A stretch of 64,000 nt of DNA from Mucilaginibacter sp. 14171R-50 (GTDB lineage Bacteria > Bacteroidota > Bacteroidia > Sphingobacteriales > Sphingobacteriaceae): contig NZ_CP048115.1 in the NCBI RefSeq assembly GCF_010093045.1, forward strand, positions 3,472,001 to 3,536,000, written 5' to 3'. Each line of letters starts with the position of its first letter. The stretch's first letter is position 1. The notes under the pieces were generated by a model. That model saw only the letters and a list, made by a program, of their open reading frames with translations. It did no database searches and was not told the DNA's origin. Positions 9,163 to 16,135 of the stretch are shown here, piece after piece. Made by a program: the position numbers and the translations under genes.

Positions 9163-9495
9163 TTAATGCCAAAGGGTGCCTACCAGGCCTAATACAATAC
9201 CCATCCATAAGCCTATGATAAATACGATAAGGCTTATTGCATTAGCCAAAACCCTTTTCCAGGTGCCGGCAGTAAGCAGGTTTACGTAATAATGAAACGC
9301 ACCGCCTACCGCGCCGGCAAAAGGAACAATAAGGAGCGGCCTTACCATCCATAACTTGCCCCATTCGGCGCGCGGGTGGTTAACGGGAAGTATAAACGTA
9401 AGGATTACGATCAATCCAATCCCCGCGCCAATTAACATGCGTTTGGTTAATGTTGCCGCGTCAACTCGCTGTATTAAAATGTTTTTTTGTGTCAT
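9163..9495 (-). CDS. Small integral membrane protein, 110 residues
   Basis: Three hydrophobic stretches are visible: about residues 20-40 (MLIGAGIGLIVILTFILPV), 51-70 (VRPLLIVPFAGAVGGAFHYY) and 84-107 (ANAISLIVFIIGLWMGIVLG). No named domain is recognised; similar short proteins in Sphingobacteriaceae carry only a generic membrane-protein label. Its promoter region is unusual: the predicted promoter is built into two tandem palindromes (see 9544-9592), so expression is probably controlled by a dedicated repressor whose gene is not in this window. Confidence 0.75.
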   Translation of the reverse strand: MTQKNILIQRVDAATLTKRMLIGAGIGLIVILTFILPVNHPRAEWGKLWMVRPLLIVPFAGAVGGAFHYYVNLLTAGTWKRVLANAISLIVFIIGLWMGIVLGLVGTLWH

Positions 9496-9543
9496 AATGA
9501 TTAAATGAATTAAGTTAAATATTTGTTACGAATAATTAAAAGT

Positions 9544-9592
9544 ACTTTGCATTGCAAAGTTATTATATTTTACTTTGAAGTACAAAGTAAAA
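9544..9592 (-). promoter_or_regulatory. Tandem palindromic operators overlapping a Bacteroidota-type promoter
   Basis: Two copies of ACTTTG-N5-CAAAGT lie at 9544-9560 and 9572-9588, with centres 28 bp apart. The distal copy extends to 10-bp arms TTTTACTTTG / CAAAGTAAAA (9568-9592). Read on the minus strand, TAACTTTG (9562 down to 9555) matches the -7 form TAnnTTTG, and TTTG (9586 down to 9583) lies 20 bp upstream as a -33 element. Each promoter element therefore sits inside one palindrome, which is what repressor control would look like. It drives the small membrane protein starting at 9495. Confidence 0.75.
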
Positions 9593-9770
9593 ATTGAATA
9601 TTTTTAGCTTGAATGCACGGCTAGGGCAGCGAGCGAAGCTCGGGGTTTGATCGACGCTTAACAAGATAAGTCATGTAGTCGCGAAACGCCCTTTTATTGT
9701 CATTAATGCACCTCACGTGCGTGGCCTGGGGGTACTACCTTTGGCTTAAACAAAAACTAAACAGAACCAT

Positions 9771-10340
9771 ATGAGAAAGATCAGGATATTTGAGCACATC
9801 TCGCTGGACGGCGTGATAGAGCACGACGGCGATTATACCTATGGCGCATGGACCACACCATACCGCAGCCCGGCTGGTGCCGCAATGTTATTTGAGGCTT
9901 ATGGCCCAAACTTCGACTTACTGCTTGGCCGCCGTACGTATGATATATTCAGCAGCTATTGGCCTACAGCCGGCGACTTCCCAATGGCAAATGCTATAAA
10001 CGCCGCTAAAAAATATATTGCAACCCACCGGCCCGAAAGCCTGGAATGGGGGCCGGTACAAGGTTTGGGTGGCGATATCGCAGACACCATACGCGATCTT
10101 AAAGCTGCTGATGGCCCCGACCTGATCGTAGTTGGGAGCTCGACGCTGACTTCAATACTGCTTGATCAAGGACTGGCCGATGAAGTGGTGCTTATCACTT
10201 ACCCGGTTTTATTGGGCAAAGGCAAACGGTTGTTTACAGAAGATTTCGACGCCCGTAAGTTGGAATTTGTGAGTTCGGTAAGTACCGCGACAGGTTTACT
10301 GTTAAATACTTATAAACACCTGGGAGCTTTGAAGGGATAA
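9771..10340 (+). CDS. Dihydrofolate-reductase-like / RibD C-terminal domain protein
   Basis: 189 residues covering one RibD-C fold. The N-terminus MRKIRIFEHISLDGVIE is the standard first strand of the family, with FDLLLGRRTYDIFSSYWP for nucleotide binding and PDLIVVGSSTLTSILLDQGLADEVVLITYPVLLGKGKRLF at the C-terminal half (given here as separate strands LIVVGSSTL, DEVVLITYPV, GKGKRLF). Such stand-alone proteins are NADPH-binding oxidoreductases of unknown substrate, not true folate enzymes. A possible -7 element TACCTTTG is at 9736-9743, but no -33 match is seen at the right distance. A strong terminator follows. Confidence 0.9.
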   Translation: MRKIRIFEHISLDGVIEHDGDYTYGAWTTPYRSPAGAAMLFEAYGPNFDLLLGRRTYDIFSSYWPTAGDFPMANAINAAKKYIATHRPESLEWGPVQGLGGDIADTIRDLKAADGPDLIVVGSSTLTSILLDQGLADEVVLITYPVLLGKGKRLFTEDFDARKLEFVSSVSTATGLLLNTYKHLGALKG

Positions 10341-10361
10341 TTTCAGCTGTATTGTCATTAT

Positions 10362-10402
10362 AAATAAGTCCTCTTTAAATATATTTAAAGAGGATCTTAT
10401 TT
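10362..10402 (+). terminator. Long hairpin terminator
   Basis: Stem of AAATAAG plus CCTCTTTAAAT (10362-10380) against ATTTAAAGAGG plus CTTATTT (10383-10402), with a small internal mismatch. It lies 22 bp after the stop of the RibD-C gene and before the convergent propeller gene, so it may work in both directions. Confidence 0.7.
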
Positions 10403-10468
10403 AAAACGGTATTCATTCCAACCACTGTTGGGAAGCTACATTGTGAATAATACTATAGGGTCTTGGCT

Positions 10469-11584
10469 TTAACATCCTTTATTAGGAAAAATATAAATCG
10501 CCGTACCCGAAACAGATAAATTGAAGCCTTTATTTTCTACTGCAGGAAGTTCTAACCTGCTCCAGGTTTTGCCCAGGTCAGATGACCGGAAGATGCCATC
10601 TGTGCGGCCACATATCAAATACTTGCCCATTTGTTTAATTGATAAAATTTCCGGCGTTGAATCGACCAAGCCCATTTTTTTCATCAATAAATTATTCCAC
10701 GAGGGTAGAAGGTCCTTGCCTGTGGCGTTCCAGGTTTTGCCATCATCCAGCGAAATATGTAATGTGTTTATCTTGGTTACGGGGTTGTAAACTATAGCAG
10801 CAAATCCGCCATTTATAGGTTCAACAGCTATACCAAGCCCCCCTTCGCTGATTACACGATCCCAGCTTTCGCCATCATCGGTCGATCTTAGTATTCCATT
10901 TTTGCTGGTGGTTAACAGTACACCGTTCAACTCTACAAACTTCATCCTGCCATCCCCAACATGCAATTGTTTCCAGCTCGTTCCACCATTAGCAGACCTG
11001 AAAAGGCTATTGCTGGAGCCAACGAGAATTGTACCGCGCGAAGTTTCAAAAACGGTGCGTACTTCTCTCTCTTTGAAATTCTTGTACATCCAATCCATCG
11101 TTTTGTCTATGCGTACGGCTTGCTCCTGAAAATTTGTGTACGCGGGTACCCAATTATCCGCGCCGTTTATTTTTTGCATAAACTGGCCCCTGATATCATA
11201 TGCAAGTATCCCATTATTGCCGGCAGTAATGTTACGTTGCTTGCCAGGGAATATCTCTTTTGTCCAAAAAAAAGTTTTGGAATTTGGGTCATCGTAAAAA
11301 AGGCCATTTGCAGCACGTATATATAACCCGCGGTTGTTTGCAACAAGCCCCCCGTTCCAAACACCCGATCTCTGCAAACTTTCAGGCAGTCCTTCGCTAA
11401 TGTTTAGCCATGTCTGTCCGCCATCCGTAGATCTGTAAACAATGTTTAAAACCCCTGATTTAGTCCCTTCCGTTATTTTAGCGCCCGTTTTGTTTTCTTT
11501 TAATACAAAAGAATTCAGGAGAAATAATACCAGTGGGATAGCCGGAACAAGTACAGATAGTCGTTTCATTTTTTGATTTTTCAT
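10469..11584 (-). CDS. Exported beta-propeller protein with Asp-box (BNR) repeats
   Basis: About 371 residues from the ATG at 11584. An in-frame extension upstream to 11845 exists, but it would overlap the divergent regulator gene and lacks a signal peptide; with the start at 11584 (or 11569) a hydrophobic export signal appears (LSVLVPAIPLVLFLLNSFVL). The body contains repeated Asp boxes: YRSTDGGQTW, FRSANGGTSW, LRSTDDGESW, ISLDDGKTW and FRSSDLGKTW. This resembles sialidase-like or HCF136-like propellers, but no sialidase catalytic residues were identified, so a binding or scaffold role is more likely. It is divergent from a membrane-spanning regulator and may work with it. Confidence 0.85.
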   Translation of the reverse strand: MKNQKMKRLSVLVPAIPLVLFLLNSFVLKENKTGAKITEGTKSGVLNIVYRSTDGGQTWLNISEGLPESLQRSGVWNGGLVANNRGLYIRAANGLFYDDPNSKTFFWTKEIFPGKQRNITAGNNGILAYDIRGQFMQKINGADNWVPAYTNFQEQAVRIDKTMDWMYKNFKEREVRTVFETSRGTILVGSSNSLFRSANGGTSWKQLHVGDGRMKFVELNGVLLTTSKNGILRSTDDGESWDRVISEGGLGIAVEPINGGFAAIVYNPVTKINTLHISLDDGKTWNATGKDLLPSWNNLLMKKMGLVDSTPEILSIKQMGKYLICGRTDGIFRSSDLGKTWSRLELPAVENKGFNLSVSGTAIYIFPNKGC

Positions 11585-11593
11585 GTCCTTTAA

Positions 11594-11612
11594 ATTTGAT
11601 AAGTCAAATCTA
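11594..11612 (-). promoter_or_regulatory. Palindrome overlapping the -7 element of the propeller gene
   Basis: ATTTGA (11594-11599), spacer TAAG, TCAAAT (11604-11609). On the minus strand TAGATTTG (11612 down to 11605) matches TAnnTTTG and overlaps the palindrome. The site lies in the 102-bp gap shared with the divergent regulator gene, so it may be that regulator's operator. No good -33 match was found. Confidence 0.45.
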
Positions 11613-11686
11613 CTTTGATACTTTTCTTCTTTTGGAATTTGGATTGTAAATAAAAATGTAAACTTTGTAAATAAAAACTTGACACT

Positions 11687-12577
11687 ATGGTTGATAGCCG
11701 AAATATGCTTTCGGGGAAAAATAAGTACCTTTTTGGGTTGATGCTGATCGCGTTTATCTCTATGATCGGAGTGGCTTTTAGCATGGATGAAAGTGACGAC
11801 TTTAATATCGCCCGGAGGGAAATTTTGCTGCGAAGGATAGGGCACGAACTGCTGCTCCAGTCGGGCGACAGCACCTCAAGGGTACTGCCGGTAAAAAAGG
11901 TCGCAGCCAATGAATACCAGATCAGTTTCGAGAACCGGTTCACTTTTCAACCAACCCTCGTGGTGAATACTATTAGCCATGTGCTGGCTAATGATCCGCT
12001 CACAAGTGACTATGTTGTCAATATTTTAAACAGGGGCACTAACAGTGTAGCCTATGGATTTGCTGTGTCTAAAAATAAAAAAGATGATATCGTACCGTGC
12101 AAAGGAAGAAGACAGCCCCGGGAATATTACGTCATCAACGTTAAATTTAAACCGGCAGGAATAATTAAAGCAAAGACCGGCTATTTTTTGGGCAGCCTGC
12201 CATTGTTGGCGTTCATCGGCTTTATACTCTCGAGGTCGGTTAAGGCACGAAAAGCATTAACCGGTGACCAGCATACCGGAGTGTTTACATTAGGTGCGGT
12301 AACGTTTGATGCTACTAATCGTAAGCTTATCATAAATGGAAAATCGACAGACCTGACCGGGACTGAAATGCGTTTGCTGCGTATCTTCGCACTATCGCCA
12401 AACCAAACCATAGACAGGGCCCGGCTTCAAAAAGAGATATGGGAGGACGAAGGTGTTATTGTAGGCCGCAGCCTTGACATGTTTATCTCAAAACTTAGGA
12501 AAAAGCTTGAACCCGATCCTAATATCAATATTGTCGTTGTTCGTGGGAAAGGGTATAAGCTTGAGGTTAATGGTTAA
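11687..12577 (+). CDS. Membrane-spanning one-component regulator with C-terminal winged helix
   Basis: 296 residues. Residues about 15-33 form a membrane helix (FGLMLIAFISMIGVAF), about 34-165 a predicted periplasmic domain of mixed strands and helices, about 167-184 a second membrane helix (GSLPLLAFIGFILS), and about 196-294 an OmpR/PhoB-type winged helix (FTLGAVTFDATNRKLIING, LTGTEMRLLRIFA, RSLDMFISKLRKKLE, VRGKGYKLEV). It has no receiver domain, so the periplasmic part probably senses directly and the regulator acts on DNA from the membrane, like ToxR or CadC but with the domain order reversed. The divergent exported propeller protein is the obvious candidate partner or target. Confidence 0.88.
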   Translation: MVDSRNMLSGKNKYLFGLMLIAFISMIGVAFSMDESDDFNIARREILLRRIGHELLLQSGDSTSRVLPVKKVAANEYQISFENRFTFQPTLVVNTISHVLANDPLTSDYVVNILNRGTNSVAYGFAVSKNKKDDIVPCKGRRQPREYYVINVKFKPAGIIKAKTGYFLGSLPLLAFIGFILSRSVKARKALTGDQHTGVFTLGAVTFDATNRKLIINGKSTDLTGTEMRLLRIFALSPNQTIDRARLQKEIWEDEGVIVGRSLDMFISKLRKKLEPDPNINIVVVRGKGYKLEVNG

Positions 12578-12684
12578 AAAGAAGAGTATAGCACTGCTTA
12601 ACGAGAGTGTTTAGTAAAATAGCCGTGTTTATTTATGAAGTCTCGTAAATTTCCTTATATTTATCATAAACCTAAACTTATATT

Positions 12685-13668
12685 ATGAACGAAGCTAATC
12701 AAAGCTCTAATAGTGAACTTGAAGAAATAAAGTTCAATTTTTTTACGATGCTCTTTTCCCCAATAAAAGAACATGCTAATCTTAACAGCAATGATATAAT
12801 TTTACGAATTGTCGATGCTATTAATCAACAAAGGTCAAATAATAATATTATCATTTTTGATAGGTTTAAGAATAGAAAAAATACACCTTCGCGGCAATTG
12901 TATATAAGTTATACAGGATATGAGCCTTTGGAAAGGCGATTAAAGTTTGCTATGGCTTTGATTAGAAGTGGAAAGCTACCATTATTAAAACCCACAGGCT
13001 CTATCGATTTAGTACCATTTGATAAGAACATGGGAGAGTTTACAGAAGTAACTCATTTTTTCATTGATATGAAAAGACCGACTGCTGTTGTTTGTGTAGA
13101 ATTTAACGATAACGGCCCAAGGATGACTGACATTGAATATTATTTTCGTGCGATGTCGACAGAATATTTACACATGAGTCGTTCTTTAACTGTAGGAATG
13201 ATGATGGAAAAAAATATTGATGAAACTTTAAACGGGCTTTTAGGGGTCTTCGATTTTGATATGAAAATTGAGAGTAAAAAATTTTCAGAAATGGATCATG
13301 ACACGAAAGGGTTTCTAAGCGAATGGGGTACTTTATTGACCAAATTACAACCTGAGTTTATTCGTGTTGAAGCATTTTTTCAGAGAAAGGGTAAAAAAAA
13401 TAACACAGCTTCAACACATCCAGGGTTATTAACAGGTCTTAAGCATATATTAAACAAACTTGGCAAACCTAACAACGCCGACGCATTTGACAAATTCGTT
13501 TTAAATTATGAAGACAAGGATGGGAATGCCAAGCGATTTGATTTATTTGATACCAAATCTGAAATATCGGTAATGATTAATTTAACAAGTACAATCAAAA
13601 CCACGGATATTTACAAACTCATTAAAGATGGATTCGACACGTTTTTAAAAAATCGATACAATGGTTGA
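12685..13668 (+). CDS. Unrecognised 327-residue soluble protein, first gene of an AT-rich pair
   Basis: No signal peptide or membrane helix is seen. The chain mixes helices and strands, with a strand-rich middle (IIIFDRFKNRKN, FTEVTHFFIDM, AVVCVEFNDNGPRMTDIEYYF) and a lysine-rich C-terminal half (FFQRKGKKNN, LKHILNKLG). I could not assign a family. The next gene overlaps it by 8 bases (ATGGTTGA), so the two are translationally coupled. Hand counts of single 60-base rows give 16/60 G+C at 12841 and 22/60 at 13141, lower than most of the window; this and the nearby tRNAs suggest horizontal transfer. By architecture a sensor or regulator for a membrane effector is possible, as in small phage-defence pairs, but nothing proves that. 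Confidence 0.75.
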   Translation: MNEANQSSNSELEEIKFNFFTMLFSPIKEHANLNSNDIILRIVDAINQQRSNNNIIIFDRFKNRKNTPSRQLYISYTGYEPLERRLKFAMALIRSGKLPLLKPTGSIDLVPFDKNMGEFTEVTHFFIDMKRPTAVVCVEFNDNGPRMTDIEYYFRAMSTEYLHMSRSLTVGMMMEKNIDETLNGLLGVFDFDMKIESKKFSEMDHDTKGFLSEWGTLLTKLQPEFIRVEAFFQRKGKKNNTASTHPGLLTGLKHILNKLGKPNNADAFDKFVLNYEDKDGNAKRFDLFDTKSEISVMINLTSTIKTTDIYKLIKDGFDTFLKNRYNG

Positions 13669-14167
13669 TTGGTATTTTAAAAGAGCACTTTTAGTTGATT
13701 ATTTCATTAGCGCTGTTGTATCAGGAATCGCCTATTGCTTTTATTATCGATATAATTTCGCAATTCCAGAAAATGAAGTTTTGCTTTCATTAACAGGTGA
13801 CTTATCAACAATATCCTTGACTTTCGCTGGATTTATATTAACACTTCTCACCATTTTGATTACTTTCAAGACAACCGCTCATATTCCCACTGACGAGAAT
13901 CAGCACTTAATTCCTCTGTTTGATATATTTTTCTATACGCCGTTATATTTTACAACAATCACTCTTTTAAAAAACGCTATAAAGTCCTTAATTGTAATTG
14001 CGATGATAGGGTATGTATTAAAGTTAGTACTTCATTCAACAACTATTCGCTATTTGATTTTCTTTGACATAGTATCTATCTGTGTCATTACGCTTACCCT
14101 TTGGAGAAATTTGACAATACTTACTCTAATTATGGCTTTGCAAAGGAATCGTAATTCCAATGACTGA
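13661..14167 (+). CDS. Small polytopic membrane protein, second gene of the AT-rich pair
   Basis: 168 residues with four or five membrane helices: about 9-30 (VDYFISAVVSGIAYCFYY), 50-69 (ISLTFAGFILTLLTILITF), 88-122 (FFYTPLYFTTITLL then SLIVIAMIGYVLKLV) and 130-160 (LIFFDIVSICVITLTLW, ILTLIMAL). No transporter motif is present. Its start codon lies inside the end of the upstream gene. G+C is low (17/60 in row 13741, 20/60 in row 14041 by hand count). Small multi-helix proteins of this shape are common effectors in bacterial immunity or toxin pairs, where they disturb the inner membrane; that role is inferred from layout only. Confidence 0.75.
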   Translation: MVDWYFKRALLVDYFISAVVSGIAYCFYYRYNFAIPENEVLLSLTGDLSTISLTFAGFILTLLTILITFKTTAHIPTDENQHLIPLFDIFFYTPLYFTTITLLKNAIKSLIVIAMIGYVLKLVLHSTTIRYLIFFDIVSICVITLTLWRNLTILTLIMALQRNRNSND

Positions 14168-14210
14168 CAAAAGTTTGCACAACTGTATATTGACTGACCT
14201 GTAAAAACAA

Positions 14211-14242
14211 AAAAGCCCGATACGGGCGTGTATCGGGCTTTT
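14211..14242 (-). terminator. Strong terminator after tRNA-Leu
   Basis: Perfect 13-bp arms AAAAGCCCGATAC (14211-14223) and GTATCGGGCTTTT (14230-14242) with a 6-nt loop. It directly follows the 3' end of tRNA-Leu on the minus strand, and its A/T-rich flanks allow it to stop the convergent AT-rich operon too. Confidence 0.85.
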
Positions 14243-14243
14243 G

Positions 14244-14328
14244 TACTCAGAGCGGGAATCGAACCCGCACTCCTTTAACGGGAACAGGATTTTAAGTCCT
14301 GCGTGTCTACCAGTTCCACCATCTGAGC
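14244..14328 (-). tRNA. tRNA-Leu (anticodon UAA)
   Basis: 85 nt, read on the minus strand from 14328. Acceptor arms GCTCAGA and TCTGAGT pair with one G-T, discriminator A at 14244. Anticodon stem GCAGGA / TCCTGT encloses loop CTTAAAA, giving anticodon TAA. A long variable arm (TTCCCGTTAAAGGAGT region) and T arm GCGGGTTCGATTCCCGC are clear. No CCA is encoded. Confidence 0.97.
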
Positions 14329-14350
14329 AGGCGATTAACCTTTTAACAAT

Positions 14351-14376
14351 AAATCCCTTCGGTTAGGAAGGGATTT
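14351..14376. terminator. Perfect hairpin between the two tRNA genes
   Basis: Arms AAATCCCTTC (14351-14360) and GAAGGGATTT (14367-14376) with loop GGTTAG. It sits one base past the 3' end of tRNA-Gly. It may be a processing signal or a weak terminator; there is no long T run in the minus-strand direction. Confidence 0.5.
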
Positions 14377-14377
14377 G

Positions 14378-14450
<73 letters not shown>

Positions 14451-14562
14451 GTTGGTGTTTCCTGCTTGGCTTTCGGCGTGTGCCTTATTGCGTTTGCGGG
14501 AGTGCAAATATAGACAGAAATGAATGTTCTGCAAGGAAAAAATGAACTTTTTTTAAAGTTTT

Positions 14563-15045
14563 TTATAACTCGCTGTTTTTCAAAACCTCCGTGGCCAGGT
14601 CGGTTTCAAAACCACGGCTTAAGGCATACTGTTGCAGTTTATACCGGCGTTTATAGGGATCCCTTTCGGGCAGGGTGGCTGCTTTTTTCTGCATCAAGCG
14701 GGTAAGGGTATCCATATAGTCGCTTGCATCAATGGTTAAAAGCGCCTTTTTTATTAATACAGGCGATACGTTTTTAAACTTCAGTCCCTGCTTTATCTTT
14801 ATTTTACCCCAGCCTTTTTGGTTAAACTTGCCTTTGGTGTAGGCCTTGGCAAAGCGCTCTTCGTTTAAATAATTCTCTTCAATTAGTCGGGTAATTATGT
14901 TTTCTACCGCGTCGGGCCACAAGCCCCAGTCATAAAGTTTGTTGCGCACTTCCTGCTGCGAGCGTTCCTGGTAGGCGCAGTAATGTTCCGCTTTAGCCAT
15001 GGCAACGTTTACATCGGTGATCTTTACTTTTTTCGGCGTATCCAT
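14563..15045 (-). CDS. recX: RecX family regulator of RecA
   Basis: About 160 residues. Three-helix RecX repeats are visible: AKAEHYCAYQERSQQEVRNK, then LIEENYLNEERFAKAYTKGK with KGWGKIKIKQGLK, then the C-terminal DPYKRRYKLQQYALSRGFE. RecX binds RecA filaments and limits recombinase activity. An ATG at 15054 adds three residues; MDTPKK at 15045 looks more usual. It is a single gene, with no recA beside it, as is common in Bacteroidota. Confidence 0.93.
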   Translation of the reverse strand: MDTPKKVKITDVNVAMAKAEHYCAYQERSQQEVRNKLYDWGLWPDAVENIITRLIEENYLNEERFAKAYTKGKFNQKGWGKIKIKQGLKFKNVSPVLIKKALLTIDASDYMDTLTRLMQKKAATLPERDPYKRRYKLQQYALSRGFETDLATEVLKNSEL

Positions 15046-15201
15046 TAAAATCAAAATACGTTAAAATTCCATTAAAATCCTCACAAGATCGAAACTGTGT
15101 TCAAGCTGAAAGTAATTATAGCTATTACATAAAAAAAGGTGTTTACACCCTGTTTATTTAAAATATTTAAAAGTAATTTCATGATATCTAAACACAATTA
15201 C

Positions 15202-16047
15202 ATGAAAAAACTTTTATTTATTACGATGGTGCTTTTTTGCATAAAAGCCAGTGCCCAAACGGGCGGAACAACTACCACCCCGGTAAAAACTGAGGCCGAA
15301 ATAAAAGCCGAGGCCCAGAAAACAGCTGCACTTTTAGCGCAAGAAAAAGAAAGTGAGAAAGCTAAATTGAACGCTAAAGACAAGGCCAAATTTGAAAAGT
15401 ACGAATCGAAGAAAGCGCTTAAGCATGCCTTGAAAATAGCAGAACACGAAGACGAGGTCAGGTTAGGGAAAGCGGTAGCGGGCAATCGTGTAAATTACTC
15501 GGCACACGTGTTAAGTACCAATTTTATTATCCCTATGGTTCGCGTCAATTTTTTAGTTAACGATCCTGCCGCGTTAGAAAATAAAAAAGCGAGTGTATCC
15601 TTGTTTAATTCAGTAGGTGCAGGTGTGGGCTATTCGTGGGGCAAACTGGAAAGAATTACCAGCGCCGACGGCACTGTGATATCGCAGGAACTGACTAACC
15701 GGTTGGGCTTCCAGGTAGGAGTTTTGTTTGCCGCAGGCGGTGGTGGCAGCGGCACTAATACCCAAACAACCACAGAAACCGATCCGTCAACATCCGCAAC
15801 ATCCACTACCACGGTAACCAATAATCAGGGGGCAACCAATATTTTTGCTTTAACAGCGACTTTTAGTGTGTTGAATTTTCAGTTTGGGGGCGGTTATGAA
15901 TTGGGTACGCTAACACCTGGGCACAGACGTGGATTTGTAACGATAGCGTATTCCATCCCGCTTTCGACATTGATAAAAGGCGGCTTTTGGATATTGAAGA
16001 AAAAACCTGTCCCGTCAGACAACTCAGACGATTCATTAAGACAATGA
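15202..16047 (+). CDS. Secreted protein with coiled-coil and beta-rich C-terminus
   Basis: 281 residues from the ATG at 15202, chosen because it puts a clean signal peptide first (KKLLFITMVLFCIKASAQ, cleavage after AQ); in-frame upstream ATGs at 15139 and 15181 would bury it. Residues about 30-95 are Lys/Ala/Glu-rich and predicted coiled coil. The rest is strand-rich (NFIIPMVRVNFLV, GAGVGYSWGKLE, LGFQVGVLFAAGG, FQFGGGYELG) with a Thr/Ser-rich linker near residues 190-215, suggesting a small outer-membrane barrel. The end FWILKKKP is basic. No family recognised. Confidence 0.75.
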   Translation: MKKLLFITMVLFCIKASAQTGGTTTTPVKTEAEIKAEAQKTAALLAQEKESEKAKLNAKDKAKFEKYESKKALKHALKIAEHEDEVRLGKAVAGNRVNYSAHVLSTNFIIPMVRVNFLVNDPAALENKKASVSLFNSVGAGVGYSWGKLERITSADGTVISQELTNRLGFQVGVLFAAGGGGSGTNTQTTTETDPSTSATSTTTVTNNQGATNIFALTATFSVLNFQFGGGYELGTLTPGHRRGFVTIAYSIPLSTLIKGGFWILKKKPVPSDNSDDSLRQ

Positions 16048-16103
16048 TAAGTAAGGCAACAGGCTGATCACAACCTGCCCACTTTTTGTTGCCACTTGCT
16101 TAT
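16047..16103 (+). terminator. Imperfect hairpin after the secreted protein gene
   Basis: ATAAGTAAG-GCAACA (16047-16061) pairs with TGTTGC-CA-CTTGCTTAT (16087-16103), with one G-T pair and a 2-nt bulge; CAGG / CCTG pair inside. It lies between the secreted-protein gene and murF-alr. Confidence 0.4.
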
Positions 16104-16135
16104 TAAATCCATCAAAAGTGTACGATATTAGTGCC

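Noticed and set aside
9601..9770. Small RNA or riboswitch before the RibD-C gene
   Set aside because: Only a short CGAGC-GAA-GCTCG hairpin (9630-9642) is present, with no known aptamer pattern or terminator.
11585..11845. N-terminal extension of the propeller gene to 11845
   Set aside because: It would overlap the divergent regulator gene and hide the signal peptide; the start at 11584 is better.
12578..14328. Integrative element using tRNA-Leu as attachment site
   Set aside because: The tRNA 3' end does face the AT-rich pair, but I found no copy of the tRNA 3' end near the left edge (12578-12684) and no integrase.
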